Source: Rheum nobile
Taxonomy: Eukaryota; Streptophyta; Magnoliopsida; Caryophyllales; Polygonaceae
Length of the DNA: 64,000 nt
Reading direction: 5' to 3'
Assembly (NCBI GenBank): GCA_027886185.1
Contig: WOAB01000211.1
Coordinates: 1,340,001 to 1,404,000 of the forward strand
Made by a program: the position numbers and the translations under genes
Part shown: positions 47,737-58,555 of the stretch, one piece after another
Layout: each line of letters begins with the position of its first letter
How positions within the stretch are numbered: the first letter of the stretch is position 1
Notes under the pieces: generated by a model
Seen by the model: only the letters and a program-made list of their open reading frames with translations
What the model was told of the DNA's origin: nothing
The model's database searches: none

Positions 47737-49870
47737 ACGGCCCCTACTCATCCAAGTGGAGACGGAAGTGGTGCCAACGAGAACGCATCAAACCCACCCT
47801 TGGTGCCACAACAAGACCAACACAATGAAGATCCCCTTTTGGATCTCTCGGATGAACAACGCGAGATTCAGGAGTTACGACGCCAAGTTGCTCAACTCCA
47901 AGCCATGTAGCTCGTCACACCCGTGGTGATCGCGCCGACACAGATGATCCCAATGGATGCGGCGGGAAGACCGTGACACACTGACATTGGTCCAAGCCAA
48001 CAACGCGTGGATAAGGGCAAAGGATTGATGCCTTCGACCTCCACCATCCAACCACGTCTGCAACGAATTCAATCAGTCATAGAGAGTCGCCAAGGATACG
48101 TGTCGCAACGCGATCGCTACGCACCGCGCGCAAATCCTAACGACTACGACATCGGTTCCGACCGCGACAATGATCTTCAAGGTGAGTATTCCGAGCCTTA
48201 TGACTTCAATGACAGGTTTTCCCACATGCAAGTTCAACGCGATGAACCATCATCTGCGCCGCGAGACAGCAGAGCACGCCACAACACGCGAGAAGCTACT
48301 ACACCGCGACGACCAAGTCGACGCCCACGTCGCGAAGAACCTCGCGTGAGGACACCTGCCATGACACCCACCCCGTTCGACGTTCGCGACCACCTTGGCC
48401 ACCAGAGTGCGTGCACACCGCGCTATGGATCCGATGGCTATGGCTCCACGACGCCGACGATCCATGATGATTTTGAGGAGTTCGACGACGAGGAAGTCGA
48501 AGACTCAGGTATGATAAATCCCGGCTCTTATCACCCCCCCCCTCTTGGTGATCGTATTGAGTTGCAGGATCGGCCCGCAGACTGGGTTCCGCCACCGCGG
48601 CTCCAGGTCCAACCCCAACAGCCACTCCAGGGCACCATGGAACATGGCACACACGGCCATCGCCGCGAAGAAAGGATGCACGACTATTGTCAACGCGGCG
48701 AGGGAGATGCACATCCGCGACGACGACGACGCGCCGATTCCAACGCGCTCCATGGTGAATTCGCACCTCGCAATATTCCACCAGGTCCTGATCCTCACCA
48801 ACTAGGTCGCGTCTTACATCCAGCAATGCGCCCTTACATGGACGCCTAGTTGACTACCGCGCATCCCAACGTGCACCAACAACCCCAGATCGCGCCACGC
48901 TACCAACGCCATGAAGTGAAGGTAAAAATCGAGCACTTTTTGGGTGAATATGATCCCGCTCTTTTTCTTGAATGGGTGCAGGCCACAGAATACACGTTGA
49001 AGTATTGCCACGTGACGCTAGAGGAGCATGTCAATGCGGCAACGCTGCATTTCCGTGGCGCAGCGTGCGTATGGTGGCACCGGTTCGTGGATGATCGTGT
49101 TCGCCGCCGTCTTGTGCCCATCACACAGTGGCACCAACTTGTCTATATGATGACAAAAAAGTATGTTCCAGCCGATTACAGGAACCAGATGAGGATGGAG
49201 ATTGCCATGGCTCGCCAAGGCACTAAGACACCTCTCGAGTTCTTTTCCCAGATGGAAAACATGTACTATAAGGCACGCATTAGCATCGCCCCATCTACGC
49301 TAAGAACCAAATTTTTGAGTGGCTTGAACACACCCATCCACGATCAACTTGAGATCTTGCCCATCAAAGACCTCAACACATTGACACACACGGCGATGTA
49401 GGTCCATAACCAACTCAACCGCCGCAAGCACTCATCTTGGCAAACTCAAGGCCAACGCAGGTATGATCCTAACACTAGTCCCTCCCTTACTACTAATGTG
49501 CTTGCTCCAGTCTCAGCATCCACCGCGTACAACAAAGGTTGTGATGCCAAGACCGCGATGCCTAACTCCAATGCCCCTCACGCGACCACCACGAAGGGCT
49601 CCTCACCGAGCAATGAGCGCGCGCGTGACCTTGAATGTTTCAAGTGTGGAGGGCCCACTACAAAAGGGATTGTCCAAACAACAAGAAGGTCCTTGTTGGG
49701 TCCAACATTCTCCAGAAGGATCGAAACCAACGGATTGGGCCGGAATCCGAGCAAGGTCGAAGGCCAAGAGAGACCGGAAGGAAACGTCGGACGCTCCACA
49801 TGCATACGCGAAGGATCCGACCAGTCCCGAAGATCTCGCCCAGGGCATTAAATGCTCGATCGATGGAAAC
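47737..49870 (+). pseudogene. gag: gypsy gag (capsid and zinc knuckle), four stops and a frameshift
   Basis: Known role: gag forms the retrotransposon particle and packages its RNA. One frame can be followed from ATG 47737 to about 49655. It contains a coiled-coil-like QREIQELRRQVAQLQAM, an Arg/Pro-rich middle (48240-48420), and the retrotransposon capsid domain at about 48910-49400 with FLGEYDPALFLEWVQATE, AACVWWHRF and LEFFSQMENMYYKARI. Interrupting stops are TAG 47908, TGA 47974, TAG 48847 and TAG 49399. A zinc knuckle follows: CFKCGGP in this frame (about 49635) and HYKRDCPNN in another, so a frameshift splits it. The reading frame is otherwise well kept, showing that the stops are recent. 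The track into pol at 49870-50380 is disordered and carries no motif. Confidence 0.85.
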
Positions 49871-50377
49871 GGCTATGGCATTAAACACGAAGATTATGCT
49901 AGCAATCAAGGGCAAATCCCGAAGATCTCGCCTGGAATTAATAGGAGATATTGCAAAAAGATGAATAACGGACACAAGATGACAATTACCATATATAGAT
50001 CACGACGAGGCAAGGAAGAGGGGACACGTCTGCATCCAGTATCCATTGGATTACTTTGAAAAGAACTCACGAGTACACCCGCTCTAGCGCAGTCTCCTCG
50101 GAATCTTGCTCGATCGTTACCAGTTGTATCACAGAAACACCTGTCGGACAGGATCCGATCCTTTGTTCTCTAAGGATAAGTTGTACTTCGACCTGATTCA
50201 ATCATCAATAGATCTATCAATTTCCTCGCTATTTCGTATCTTTTCTTTGCTTGTTGATTGTCTGTTTTGGTTTGGATTGATTTTCTATTATCCGGTCGAC
50301 TCGTTACCCCGTCTAAGGAGATTTAGGTCGTCCGATCTTTTCGCCCCAAAACAGTCCTCTTCTCCACGATTGCCGCG

Positions 50378-51016
50378 GGATATGAGTCTTACGAGGAGGA
50401 GGAGGAGACCCAGCTTGAGCCAATTGAAGAAGGATTCAAGGATGACACCGAGGAGGCCTACACGTGTGAAGCTACCGCGCTCCATGCAGGCACACCATTG
50501 AGCCTCGTCACGCGGCGCATCCTCACCGTCAAGGAAGGCAGCCTTATCGACCAGCGCGAGAATCTCTTCCATACGCGTTGGTTGGTCAAGACCGCGTCCT
50601 TGAGTGTCATAAACAATGGATGCAGCTGTTGCAACATCGTCAATGAGAAGGTGGTCAACCATCTCAGCCTGCCGACAACACCTCATCCACAACCATATGG
50701 CCTACAATGGCTATCTTTAAGCTTAGGTAACACTGTCTCACGGCAGTGTCTTATACCCTTTTCCATTGGTCACTATAATGACACACTTTTATGTGATGTG
50801 ATTGCAATGGATGCCACCTATCTCTTACTTGGGCGTCCATGGCAATTTGATCGTTGTGTGCTTCACGATGGGTATCTAAACACCTATGTGTTTACCTACC
50901 ACGGGAAGCGTGTGACTCTCTTACCAATGTCTCCACATGAGATTTTACAGGAGCAGGTGGAGCGAGATCGCCACAAGGCTTTGCAATCGACCAAGACCGC
51001 GGCCACAGCACCGTGA
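50378..51016 (+). pseudogene. pol: gypsy pol: retropepsin-like protease region
   Basis: Known role: aspartic protease that matures gag-pol. An acidic lead-in (YEEEEETQLEPIEEG) is followed by ATALHAGTPLSL, WLVKTASLSVINNGCSCCNI and, further on, MDATYLLLGRPWQFDRCVLH, DGYLNTYVF and VTLLPMSPHEIL, the usual order in plant gypsy proteins. The catalytic Asp of the D(S/G)GS motif is Asn here (INNGCS), so the protease should be inactive. The frame ends at TGA 51014-51016, and nothing of reverse transcriptase follows. Confidence 0.82.
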
Positions 51017-51232
51017 CCCAACCCCATATCTGGCGCATCTTTAACGACCCCAAACCCTGGCGAACGAAGGACGCGTCCTACATCAGGCCACCACATCGCT
51101 TTCCATACCGATGCGCCCAAGGATAGAACGCATTGCAGAGACAATGAGAGTACCGCGCCACCGAGCACTGCGTTGCAGGACAGTTGTGAGCACCATGTGC
51201 TTCTCACCTGACCCAGGGACTTCACTGCCCGT

Positions 51233-51555
51233 TTGAACAACAAGGTGCCTTATTGCATGTTAGTGCCAACTCCAAGCATGCACTGCGCATACATCGACGA
51301 GCCTTTGCCACCAGCTTTCGCTGCGTTGCAAGCGGAGTTCACCACGGTTTTGCCAGAGGCGCCTCCACACGCACTACCACCCTTGCGTGTCATTCAATAC
51401 ACAATCGAATGGGTGACTGGTGCCTATCCGCCATACCACGGTCGCCGTCGATTCGTGTTCGACACTGGAGACCTCGCGTGGGTGCACTTGCACAAGTATG
51501 TGAAGCACAAGTTCGATGATGGTGAAGCAGGGACGCTTCACAGCCAAGTGGGGGA
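51233..51555 (+). pseudogene. pol: gypsy pol: integrase C-terminal remnant
   Basis: The frame encodes RRRFVFDTGDLAWVHLHKYV near 51438-51500, matching the F..GD.VWVHL motif at the C-terminal end of many plant gypsy polyproteins, followed by a short tail running into the purine tract. Integrase zinc and DDE domains are absent, so roughly the central two thirds of pol was deleted before this copy inserted. Confidence 0.65.
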
Positions 51556-51558
51556 GGG
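51548..51558 (+). other. Polypurine tract of the gypsy element
   Basis: gtgggggaggg directly precedes the 3' LTR start TGATG at 51559. Confidence 0.88.
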
Positions 51559-52229
51559 TGATGTGAACCTGCCCTCCATGACGGCCATAGAAGAAGAAGC
51601 CATGACCATGAGCTCAGAAGGGCCTAGTACAAAGACCGCGATCTTCATCATACTTCTCGCATCTGGTACAGAGAATGCGTTCTTCCTCACACTACTCGCG
51701 TCTAGTACAGAGAACGCGTTCATTCAGAGATTCTTTTGTTATTTTGAGACGTTCTAGTTTTGGCATTTTCCCTCATTTTAGTAGTTAGTATTTTTAGTTA
51801 TTTCTTTGGGGCGTGTGTTCCACGCGTGTCGCGTGGGCGAGCCCATTAAGCGAGACTCGGCCCATCCGAGTCGCGCTACCCTATAAAAGGCCATCTCAGC
51901 CTTCTGTATTAGGCCACGTTCATTTTTAATCAAAGCCTGAGTATCGAGAGCTAATTGCCTCCTCCCCTTTGATCGAACATCAAACCCTAATCTTCTTTCT
52001 CATCTCCATTCCTCCGCCGCCGACGCTACGGCCAATCACTCGATCTACTCGAGTCTATCCCCTCCGCTGCCGACGCTACGGCTTCGCTCGTCTCTCGAGC
52101 CACTACCATCATCGCGCTCGCTTACTCACACGAGGCAACAACACCGCGTTCCACCCTTCAATCTCAAAACCAACACATGCGACTCGCCACCAAGATCTCG
52201 ATCCGACATCCACAGGCAGGAACGCATCA
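51559..52229 (+). repeat. 3' LTR of the gypsy element
   Basis: 671 bp, near-identical to 46243-46914, with TATA ctataaaagg at 51881-51890. It ends GCATCA followed by the target duplication tctcc. Confidence 0.93.
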
Positions 52230-53185
52230 TCTCCCTTATCGTATTTCCTCTTGAAGTTTTGATAAATGTGATATATGTAGAACCCATTCTTGGCCAAGAA
52301 ATAGTAGTTTCTTAAAGCTATGCCAATGCTAGCATGACGGTCAGACACAAAAAAACAGATTTGGATCATCTTTAACAACCTTCAATTCACTAAAGAAAAG
52401 TGACCATGCATCAACGTGCTCCCTGTTAACAACCGCAACACCCAATGGAAAAATTTGTATGTTTCCATCTTAAGCAGTCGCTAGGAGAATTATACCCTTG
52501 TACCTTGCACTCAAGTGAGTGCCATCCACTGAGATTACCTATCTTTGCCAAACATAATAGTTAACTTTCTAACCTTACAAATGCAAATGCTTCTGACTCT
52601 TGCAATTGCAGTGTCATATATTCAGTTGACTTGACAAATGGAAATACAACATGACTTTTCTAAAATGGAGTCTAACTTCCTGACTTTTGCAATTGTAGAG
52701 TCATATATCCAGTTGACCTAACAAATTGAAATACGACCTGAATCGTTACAAATGAAGTATAACCTTTTTCAAATGTGATGCTTCCCTTATCCATGCACCC
52801 AACGCCATAAAACATACTTGAATAGCTAGATAGAGTCTCTTACTATTCGTGTGTACATTTCCGGATTTGACTGTTGTAACATGTACATGTAAGAATACAT
52901 GCAAAAATAGCTTTGTTCATGTACCATGTGCCATATCTTGGGCTTGCAGCTGCGCTCGATTGGCCTTGTAGTAGCTTGTCTTTATTTCACATATTTGATT
53001 TGGAGTGAGTACCTTTTATGATTAAATGAGTTCTTCTCGCAGATTTTCTTGTGCAGTGTATTAAAGTCGAAACCTTCAGAAATAAGCATTGCTCTTACCG
53101 CTCTATCACCTTCATAAGACCAGTTTTTCCGAATGAAATTGCAATCCCCATAGCTTATCACATTTACGTAGAAAGACTTTCGACC

Positions 53186-54030
53186 TACACCAAAAAAAAC
53201 ACAGAAATGTCAGAGGGATTTCGTATGAATACCAGAGGCGGAATATCATAGGATGGTGAAGTTACGAATATTAGAGGTGGAACAACTTAGCCATGGATCG
53301 AAAAAACAGAGGTTGTGAGGTCAAGTTATTTACCCATGGATGCTTCAATGGAATAGAGGATGAAAGGTGAAACCTTCTTGAAGAATTTTGGGTTTCAACC
53401 AAAGAACGTTGTCAGCTTGTAGTTACAGAGGAACAAGAAAATATTAGAGGTGAATAATAAGTCGTTTGTAACTTTTCTTGACCAAGAAGGTGAAAAGGTT
53501 GGAGGAAAACCCTATGCAATCACCCGTCAAAAGATGTATACTTGTGGCATATTTTAGGTTTTTGAACTTTTAATCAACCAGCTTAATCAACCGAGCTTGA
53601 TTAGTTTTCTCATTAGGATTTTCTTTTAACTTTTTATATAAAAGGTTGAAATTATTCATGCTTTTTACATTTAAAATAAAAGATAAACTCAATCTTTTTT
53701 TATGACAAGAATGTCCAAAAGATTCACAATTCCTCTACTTTTGCAATTATTTTTGAAACATGTCATTCTACAAACGGGCTTAGTTTTTGGGTACGATTGC
53801 AATTGGGCCTTTTTAAAAATGAATTTTAACTTAGTCGAAGCGAAAATTACTTAATGATTTTTCTTGTGCGTAATAAAAATTTCATGTTAGCATTAATGAT
53901 TTAATTGTTTTGTAAGAATTAATGCATTTCAACTTAACTTAGGAAATTGTACAAAAATAGTTTTATTCTTACAAAAGCTAAACCCCCTACCTGGTCGAAT
54001 ATGCCATGCGAAGACCGTTAAATTGTTAGT
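53186..54030. other. 5' flank of mudrA and putative Mutator end; no further gene
   Basis: A plus-strand frame from 53292 is short and unassigned. The stretch 53758-53793 holds the possible right terminal repeat of the large Mutator element. The rest is AT-rich. Confidence 0.4.
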
Positions 54031-54032
54031 AT

Positions 54033-54263
54033 ATACTTGTCTTTCTAGTATTTCTCACATTTTTTAAGAAAACTATCAAAATTATTAGTATATCCTTATT
54101 TATTTTATTATTTTTTCACTTTATTGAAAATAACAATTAATAACTTCTTATTAATTTTAAGGATACATTTATAAAGTGAAGAGTAAAAAAGCTAAAAAGG
54201 ACAAGTATTTCTAGACAAAATTGTAAGACTAGAAAGATAAATATTTCAAGATGGAGAGAGTAT
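54033..54263. mobile_element. Possible degenerate Stowaway-like MITE
   Basis: The right edge, read in reverse, is tactctctccatcttgaaat followed by atttatctttctagt; the left edge has atacttgtctttctagtatt. The inward words match, and the outer ctctctccatct resembles the Stowaway consensus CTCCCTCCGT. The ends are imperfect and the TA target site is uninformative here. Confidence 0.35.
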
Positions 54264-55122
54264 GTACTTATCTAAATTAAGAACAGAAGGAGCGATATCT
54301 AGATCCAATGATTTTATGACTAAGGGTATTTAAAGGCCGTTCAATAACTTTTAGAGCCCTGTCAAAAAGTTTAATTAAGTCTTGTAATTACGGTTGTTTT
54401 AATAATTTAAGGGTTCATATAAACTAATTGAAAAACCTTACTTTTATTTCATGTTTATATCACACAATATTTATTATATCTTTTACTAATAGGTAAGAAC
54501 TAATTTCTTACAAAATAAATTATGAAATAAAATATTATAGGGGCTTGAATTATTTTACGTATGAATTCAAGATTTTGTCTAAACCAGTATATGTATATAT
54601 TTTCACCTTATTTTTAACAAGACAGTTAAAATCACTCTATTAGAATCAGTGAGACTGAATATATTGTTTTTCAAATTAAAGAAATTAAACAAATTCAATA
54701 ATAATTCTGATATATGGATTTGAAATATAAAAAAAATCATAATTAAATAATAGAAAATGAATGCAGAAAAGGTGATTTTATAGTCATTACAAATTAGGAA
54801 AGGAACATAAGTTAATAAAAATGTTCTTACAAAAAAACATTCAATAAGCCAAATAGAAAAATTGTATCCCGAAACTGGAAATCGGAAACCGAAAACCTGT
54901 ATCCCGAAAAAAAACGCTCTCCCACGCGCCCCCAAAATCAACTTCATTTCATTCTCATGTCTTCACCTTCACCTCCATCTTCGATCTGCTAACCCATTCT
55001 TCTGCTGGATGCCTTCATTCAATTTAGTTGCATGAACATTGAAGATTTTTGGTGAAAATTTCTTCCTAAATTTCCTCTCCATCTCTCAAATCAAAATACC
55101 CCTTTTAACTCCCAAATCCCTA
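54264..55122. other. AT-rich DNA, nothing recognised
   Basis: No gene motif. The reading frame on the minus strand (54603-54947) is hydrophobic because of base composition. Confidence 0.45.
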
Positions 55123-55124
55123 AC

Positions 55125-55222
55125 CCTGAGGATGCGTTTGGATTTCTCAAATAATGTATTATTTTAATTTAATACTATACAAAATAATGTATTTTGGAAG
55201 GGAATCCAAATAGACCCTAAGC
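55125..55222. mobile_element. Possible tiny MITE (~95 bp)
   Basis: Left side gatgcgtttggatttctc and right side, reversed, gggtctatttggattccc form imperfect inverted repeats around an AT-rich core with aataatgtatt words repeated in direct orientation. The gcgtttggat start is common in plant MITEs. No clear target duplication. Confidence 0.4.
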
Positions 55223-56540
55223 TCTTCACTAAGTTCAATTCTTTCGCATCTTTCCTAGAGTATGAAATTGAGCATCTCAAACTACTTTCTCTCAATCCGT
55301 ATGACAAACTGATTCTATGGCGCTGCAGTTGAAGGTGGATTTGCATGATTTCATTCTCCATAGCCGTAGTCATCCAAAAAAAGCTCTCCTTAATGATAGC
55401 TACTAAGTCAGAATCCCCTAGCATATGGTGTCTGGTGTTGGCTACTCAGGTTGGGTTTGTGGGTTGTCGGTGTCGGCTCTACCTTCTCCTTCTAATGTTT
55501 AAGAAATAGAAAAGAAGTGGCTTTTGATCAGACAGGGCTTGGTCCACCTTGTGGATCTCTGTTGGAGTCTTCTTCTGGATTTTCTCTGACTTTGGACCAT
55601 GCCTTGGCGGCCTTTTTTGGCGTGCAGCTTCATGTCATCTCTTGGGATGTGCTTTCCCTTCTAACCAGGCGGTATCTTTTCTTGCTTATCAATGGATTTG
55701 ATTGTAGTACTATTTACCTATTGAACAACCTTAAGATTAAATGGAGCAATTTATTAACTGGAATTTCCACACCACACTGCTTTAAAACACTTACAATTCT
55801 CTCGTGTGTGGATGTTCTATTAACTTATTATTTGTTTGTGTGTGTTGCTGGCTTTCTCTGCTTTCTACTAGTTCGGATATAAGAAAACAAATCGTCTCTA
55901 AATCTCTACTCACTAGGGCTTCACAAGCCGTTACCAGTAAGGAACCCAACCATAGTTCTTCTATGGATGAGATGAGACCACACCTTCTCAAGGTCAATAC
56001 CAAAATACTTCAAGCTCTAAAAGCATAGTTCAAACTAATCTTGAGCCTGGATAGAGTATCAAGGGTATGATGAAACTTAATGTTGCGTCCTACCTTTCTA
56101 TGTTGTCGATGGTTAAGGAGGATTTCCTAAAAAACATAGAGGCTCTTTTGGGTTTTTTAGTGGGAAATCATGTTTATTTGTCCATAATAATTAGCATATA
56201 TACTCAACTTTAATTGGGAAAACATCAATGTACGTGTATTCTTTGATCGACATTCTGGTTGGGTTTAGATGAGTTTTCCTAACCCTACTGATAAAAAACA
56301 AATTTGGGAAAAGAGACCCTATCACCTTACAAGAAGTAACATAAGACAAGATAGCTGGTTGTTATCCCCTTATTTGAACAACGATACTAAAATCATGAAA
56401 ATAACAGTCACAATGCAAATTAACAAGATTTGTATGTTTTAGAAACATAATTATTTTCGTAGCTCTAATATCTGGTTTTATATCTATATCTTGTATGATT
56501 TTTTATTATTATTTTGTACCAAAATAAAGATTAATTATAG
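55223..56540. other. Unassigned sequence with scattered open frames
   Basis: GC-richer than its surroundings at 55440-56040, with frames such as 55517-55882, but I recognise no domain. It may be an old retroelement or gene remnant. Confidence 0.3.
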
Positions 56541-57200
56541 CGACGGTTTATCTCCAAAGAACGCTCAAACCTTCGAGGTCTGCATCCAAGAACATGGTCA
56601 AAGGGAGGGTCGGGATCTCCCCTAAGGCCCCTCCGACGCCCAAGTCAGTAATTGATCGTTGTAGAAAAATTGAAGAATGGAGGCTGATGATTCAAGACTG
56701 AAATTAAGTTTAGAATTATGGTACATTAACATCTTGAATACCTTCTTAAATATGGCAACGAGATTTTTCCTCCTTAATTGGTTTTTAATAATAAAGCCCA
56801 TTATTCTCCTTCTTGAATAATTGTTTGACTTTTTAACTGATAGAAATTAATGAATAGGAAACAAAAAGTTTAGGAGGATATATTGTACCTCCACAAATGC
56901 CCTTCAGGTTCCTTAAGCACCAATCGTGGTTGAGGAAGTTAGTTGCTATATTATTTCATTCGGATTGGACTTAGATGTAGCCTATCATTACTCTACTTAA
57001 TGACTTGCACGCTTTGTGCCTTCTTGGCTCGTTCTGGCTTGGCCCCGGGGTTTATGCCTTGGGTCAGATTGCGCATTAAATCTCTTATGGGTTGACATCC
57101 GGTGTCTTTTTGATTTCATATCACTTGGAACTATCATCTTGTGCTTTTTCGCCCTCTGGATAATGTAGAAGTCAACAAGGAGTGCAACCTTTGTTTTTTT
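56541..57200 (+). repeat. Probable LTR-retrotransposon remnant
   Basis: The block at about 56545-56650 (containing gggtcgggatctcccctaag and gcccctccgacgcccaag) resembles leader/LTR sequence of plant retrotransposons. I could not find paired ends or a target duplication, so the element type is open. Confidence 0.35.
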
Positions 57201-57515
57201 AGCAGCTTGTGCTTCTCATAGCGTTGCAGTTAGCGTGGAAGCTAGTGCATTTTTTGTTTCTAATCAGCTTGTGCTTCTCATAGCGTTGCATCTAGCATGG
57301 AAGCTAGTGCAAATTTTGTTTCTAAGAAGCTTGTGCTTCTCATAACATGTAGCTAGCATGAAAGCTAGTGCAATTTTTGTTTCTAATCAACTTGTGCTTC
57401 TCATAGCGTTGTAACTAGCATGGGAGCTAGTGCAATTTTTGTTTCTAAGCAGTTTGTGCTTCTCATAGCTTTGCAGCTAGCGTGGAAGCTAATACAATTT
57501 TTGTTTTTGGCCTGG
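57201..57515 (+). repeat. Minisatellite 1: five ~62-bp units
   Basis: Units start near 57201, 57263, 57324, 57386 and 57448, each containing cttgtgcttctcatagcgtt, a gctagc(a/g)tgg word, aagctagtgcaattt and ttgtttcta. Copies differ at several positions each. Confidence 0.9.
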
Positions 57516-57636
57516 TCTTGCGCAACCTAAGCCTGTAAGATCAATATCAATTACAAAGGAATAGACAGTGCCTCGTTAGCGATACTAAATATCAGCAAAG
57601 TTGACAATAATCAAAAGGGAAAAGATGGGGGTTGTT

Positions 57637-57885
57637 GGCAGCTCGTGCTCATGTGGTCCCAAGGCTAGTGAAATAAAGATTGATGGTGCTCGTGCCCTTG
57701 CTGTCTGTAGGCTAATAGAATGAAGATGATGACAGCTCATGCCCCTAGGGCCCAAAGGCTAATAGAATAAAATGGCAATTCATGCCCCTACGGCCGATAG
57801 GGCATAGGCTAATAGAATAAGATGGCAGCTCGTGCCCCTGTGGCCCGTAGGCTAGGCCCAAAGGCTTAATGGCAGCTTGTGCCCC
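57637..57885 (+). repeat. Minisatellite 2: about six ~43-50-bp units
   Basis: Units contain ggcagctcgtgcccct, a gtggcccgtagg-like word and ctaatagaataa(g/a)atg. Unit length varies because of internal duplications of cccgta/gata words. It lies 120 bp after minisatellite 1 but is unrelated in sequence. Confidence 0.8.
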
Positions 57886-58310
57886 AGACCTTAATTTCAT
57901 CTTCATAATTATTAGTCTTTCATAGCAAGCATTTGGATCCCACTTTCAAGAGATTGATCATCTTCATCGACGGAATCCATGAATCGCTTTACTTAGCGGT
58001 TTGATCAATCGAGTTGAACATGGGTCGAAACCGGTGTAGGAATAGAATTCCAGCTCTTGTGCCAGCTGCGCTAGCTGTGTGTTCTTCTCTGAATTTGGTC
58101 ATGTATTTGGTGGAGTCGTTCTTGTTGTACAAAAGTCGGGACGGAGTGATTCTAAAGCCCACAGAAACCTTGAAGAGTCTAGTTTGATACCTTCAAATTT
58201 CACGCAAAACGAACAAGCGAATCGAAAGTTGTACAAATTTGAAAATTCTATCACAGATTTTTTTCTGAATTTGACCCTGACTTTGGCAAAGTCGTTCTTA
58301 TTGCACAAAA

Positions 58311-58445
58311 GTCGTTCTTGTGCAAGAAAACACCCTTGAATAGCCTACGAACATTGTGCAAGAACGCACCCCAGAATAGCTTATGTGCATTATGGAAGAA
58401 CGCACCCCATAATAGCATACAGACATTGTGCAAGAATGCACCCTT
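58311..58445 (+). repeat. Minisatellite 3: four ~36-bp units
   Basis: Units follow gtgcaagaacgcacccca then gaatagc and acatt. One unit has atggaagaacg in place of gtgcaagaacg. Confidence 0.85.
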
Positions 58446-58555
58446 CAAGAAAAACAAGACACACATACCAAGTCATAGACCGTGCAAGCCATTCAGGCTC
58501 TCAACAACTAAACAAGCTATTATTCGAATCCTCTAACATTTACTCCGCGTAAAGG

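Larger units (their letters stand above)
46243..52229 (+). mobile_element. Ty3/gypsy LTR retrotransposon, internally deleted, 5987 bp
   Basis: Two LTRs (46243-46914 and 51559-52229) start TGATG and end GCATCA, with the perfect duplication tctcc (46238-46242 and 52230-52234). After the first LTR is a primer site like tggcatcaaagcc (46917-46929), a mutated form of the initiator tRNA-Met site. Before the second is the purine tract gtgggggaggg (51548-51558). The interior carries gag, a protease-like domain and the last part of integrase; reverse transcriptase, RNase H and the integrase core are missing. The LTRs are nearly identical by eye, so insertion is recent, although the coding region already has stops; it was probably copied in trans. 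It inserted within the mudrA gene on the opposite strand. Confidence 0.93.
45431..53185 (-). pseudogene. mudrA: mudrA-type MULE transposase, split by a gypsy element
   Basis: Known role: Mutator DDE transposase. Reading leftward: an N-terminal domain at about 53180-52990 (VISYGDCNFIRKNWSYEGD, FNTLHKKICEK); a degenerate middle; the catalytic part at 52540-52235 with VISVDGTHLSARYKG (first Asp), NREHVDAWSLFF and VSDRHASIGIAL (second Asp). A gypsy element then interrupts between KYDKGD and LFGHFKKVAKA; removing it and one copy of the 5-bp duplication restores the frame. The remainder, 46237-45431, has TNNVECLNGLWN, LDAIVETMATLFCEQREIA, a SWIM zinc finger with GTCDCKTFQ and PCAYA (the usual PCAHA His is Tyr), and RWSVPES near the end, stopping at 45431. 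Stops occur at several points, so it was decaying independently. It is probably the transposase of the Ulp1-carrying Mutator element. Confidence 0.82.
26065..53815. mobile_element. Putative large Ulp1-carrying Mutator element, heavily invaded
   Basis: A rightward DUF1985/Ulp1-protease gene and a leftward mudrA transposase gene lie convergently between two possible degenerate terminal repeats. The left end contains tacccaa...gcc...tgtaaaatgcatg (26076-26122); the right end, reversed, contains tacccaaaaactaagccc and tgtagaatgacatg (53793 down to 53758). Plant Mutator elements carrying both mudrA and Ulp1-like genes are known (Kaonashi/KI in Arabidopsis, CUMULE in melon), which supports a single element. 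I could not find a target duplication, and the terminal similarity is patchy, so the boundaries and the idea that all parts belong to one element are inference. Inside it sit the tandem array at 26.9 kb, a hAT element, nested LTR elements and a gypsy element. Without these insertions it would be about 12 kb. Confidence 0.45.

Noticed and set aside
48299..48826. 175-residue minus-strand frame
   Set aside because: Antisense shadow of the GC-rich gag gene; no motif.
53292..53530. Plus-strand N-terminus of another mudrA gene (MDRKNRGCEVKLFTHG)
   Set aside because: The resemblance to mudrA N-termini is weak, the frame is short, and the minus strand here is explained as the leader of the mudrA gene.
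54603..54947. Hydrophobic 114-residue minus-strand frame suggesting a membrane protein
   Set aside because: Phe/Leu/Ile richness follows from AT-rich composition; no start context, motif or repeat of the frame elsewhere.
57201..58445. CRISPR-like repeat arrays
   Set aside because: Units are contiguous and diverged without unique spacers of constant length, and the DNA is plant nuclear; these are minisatellites.
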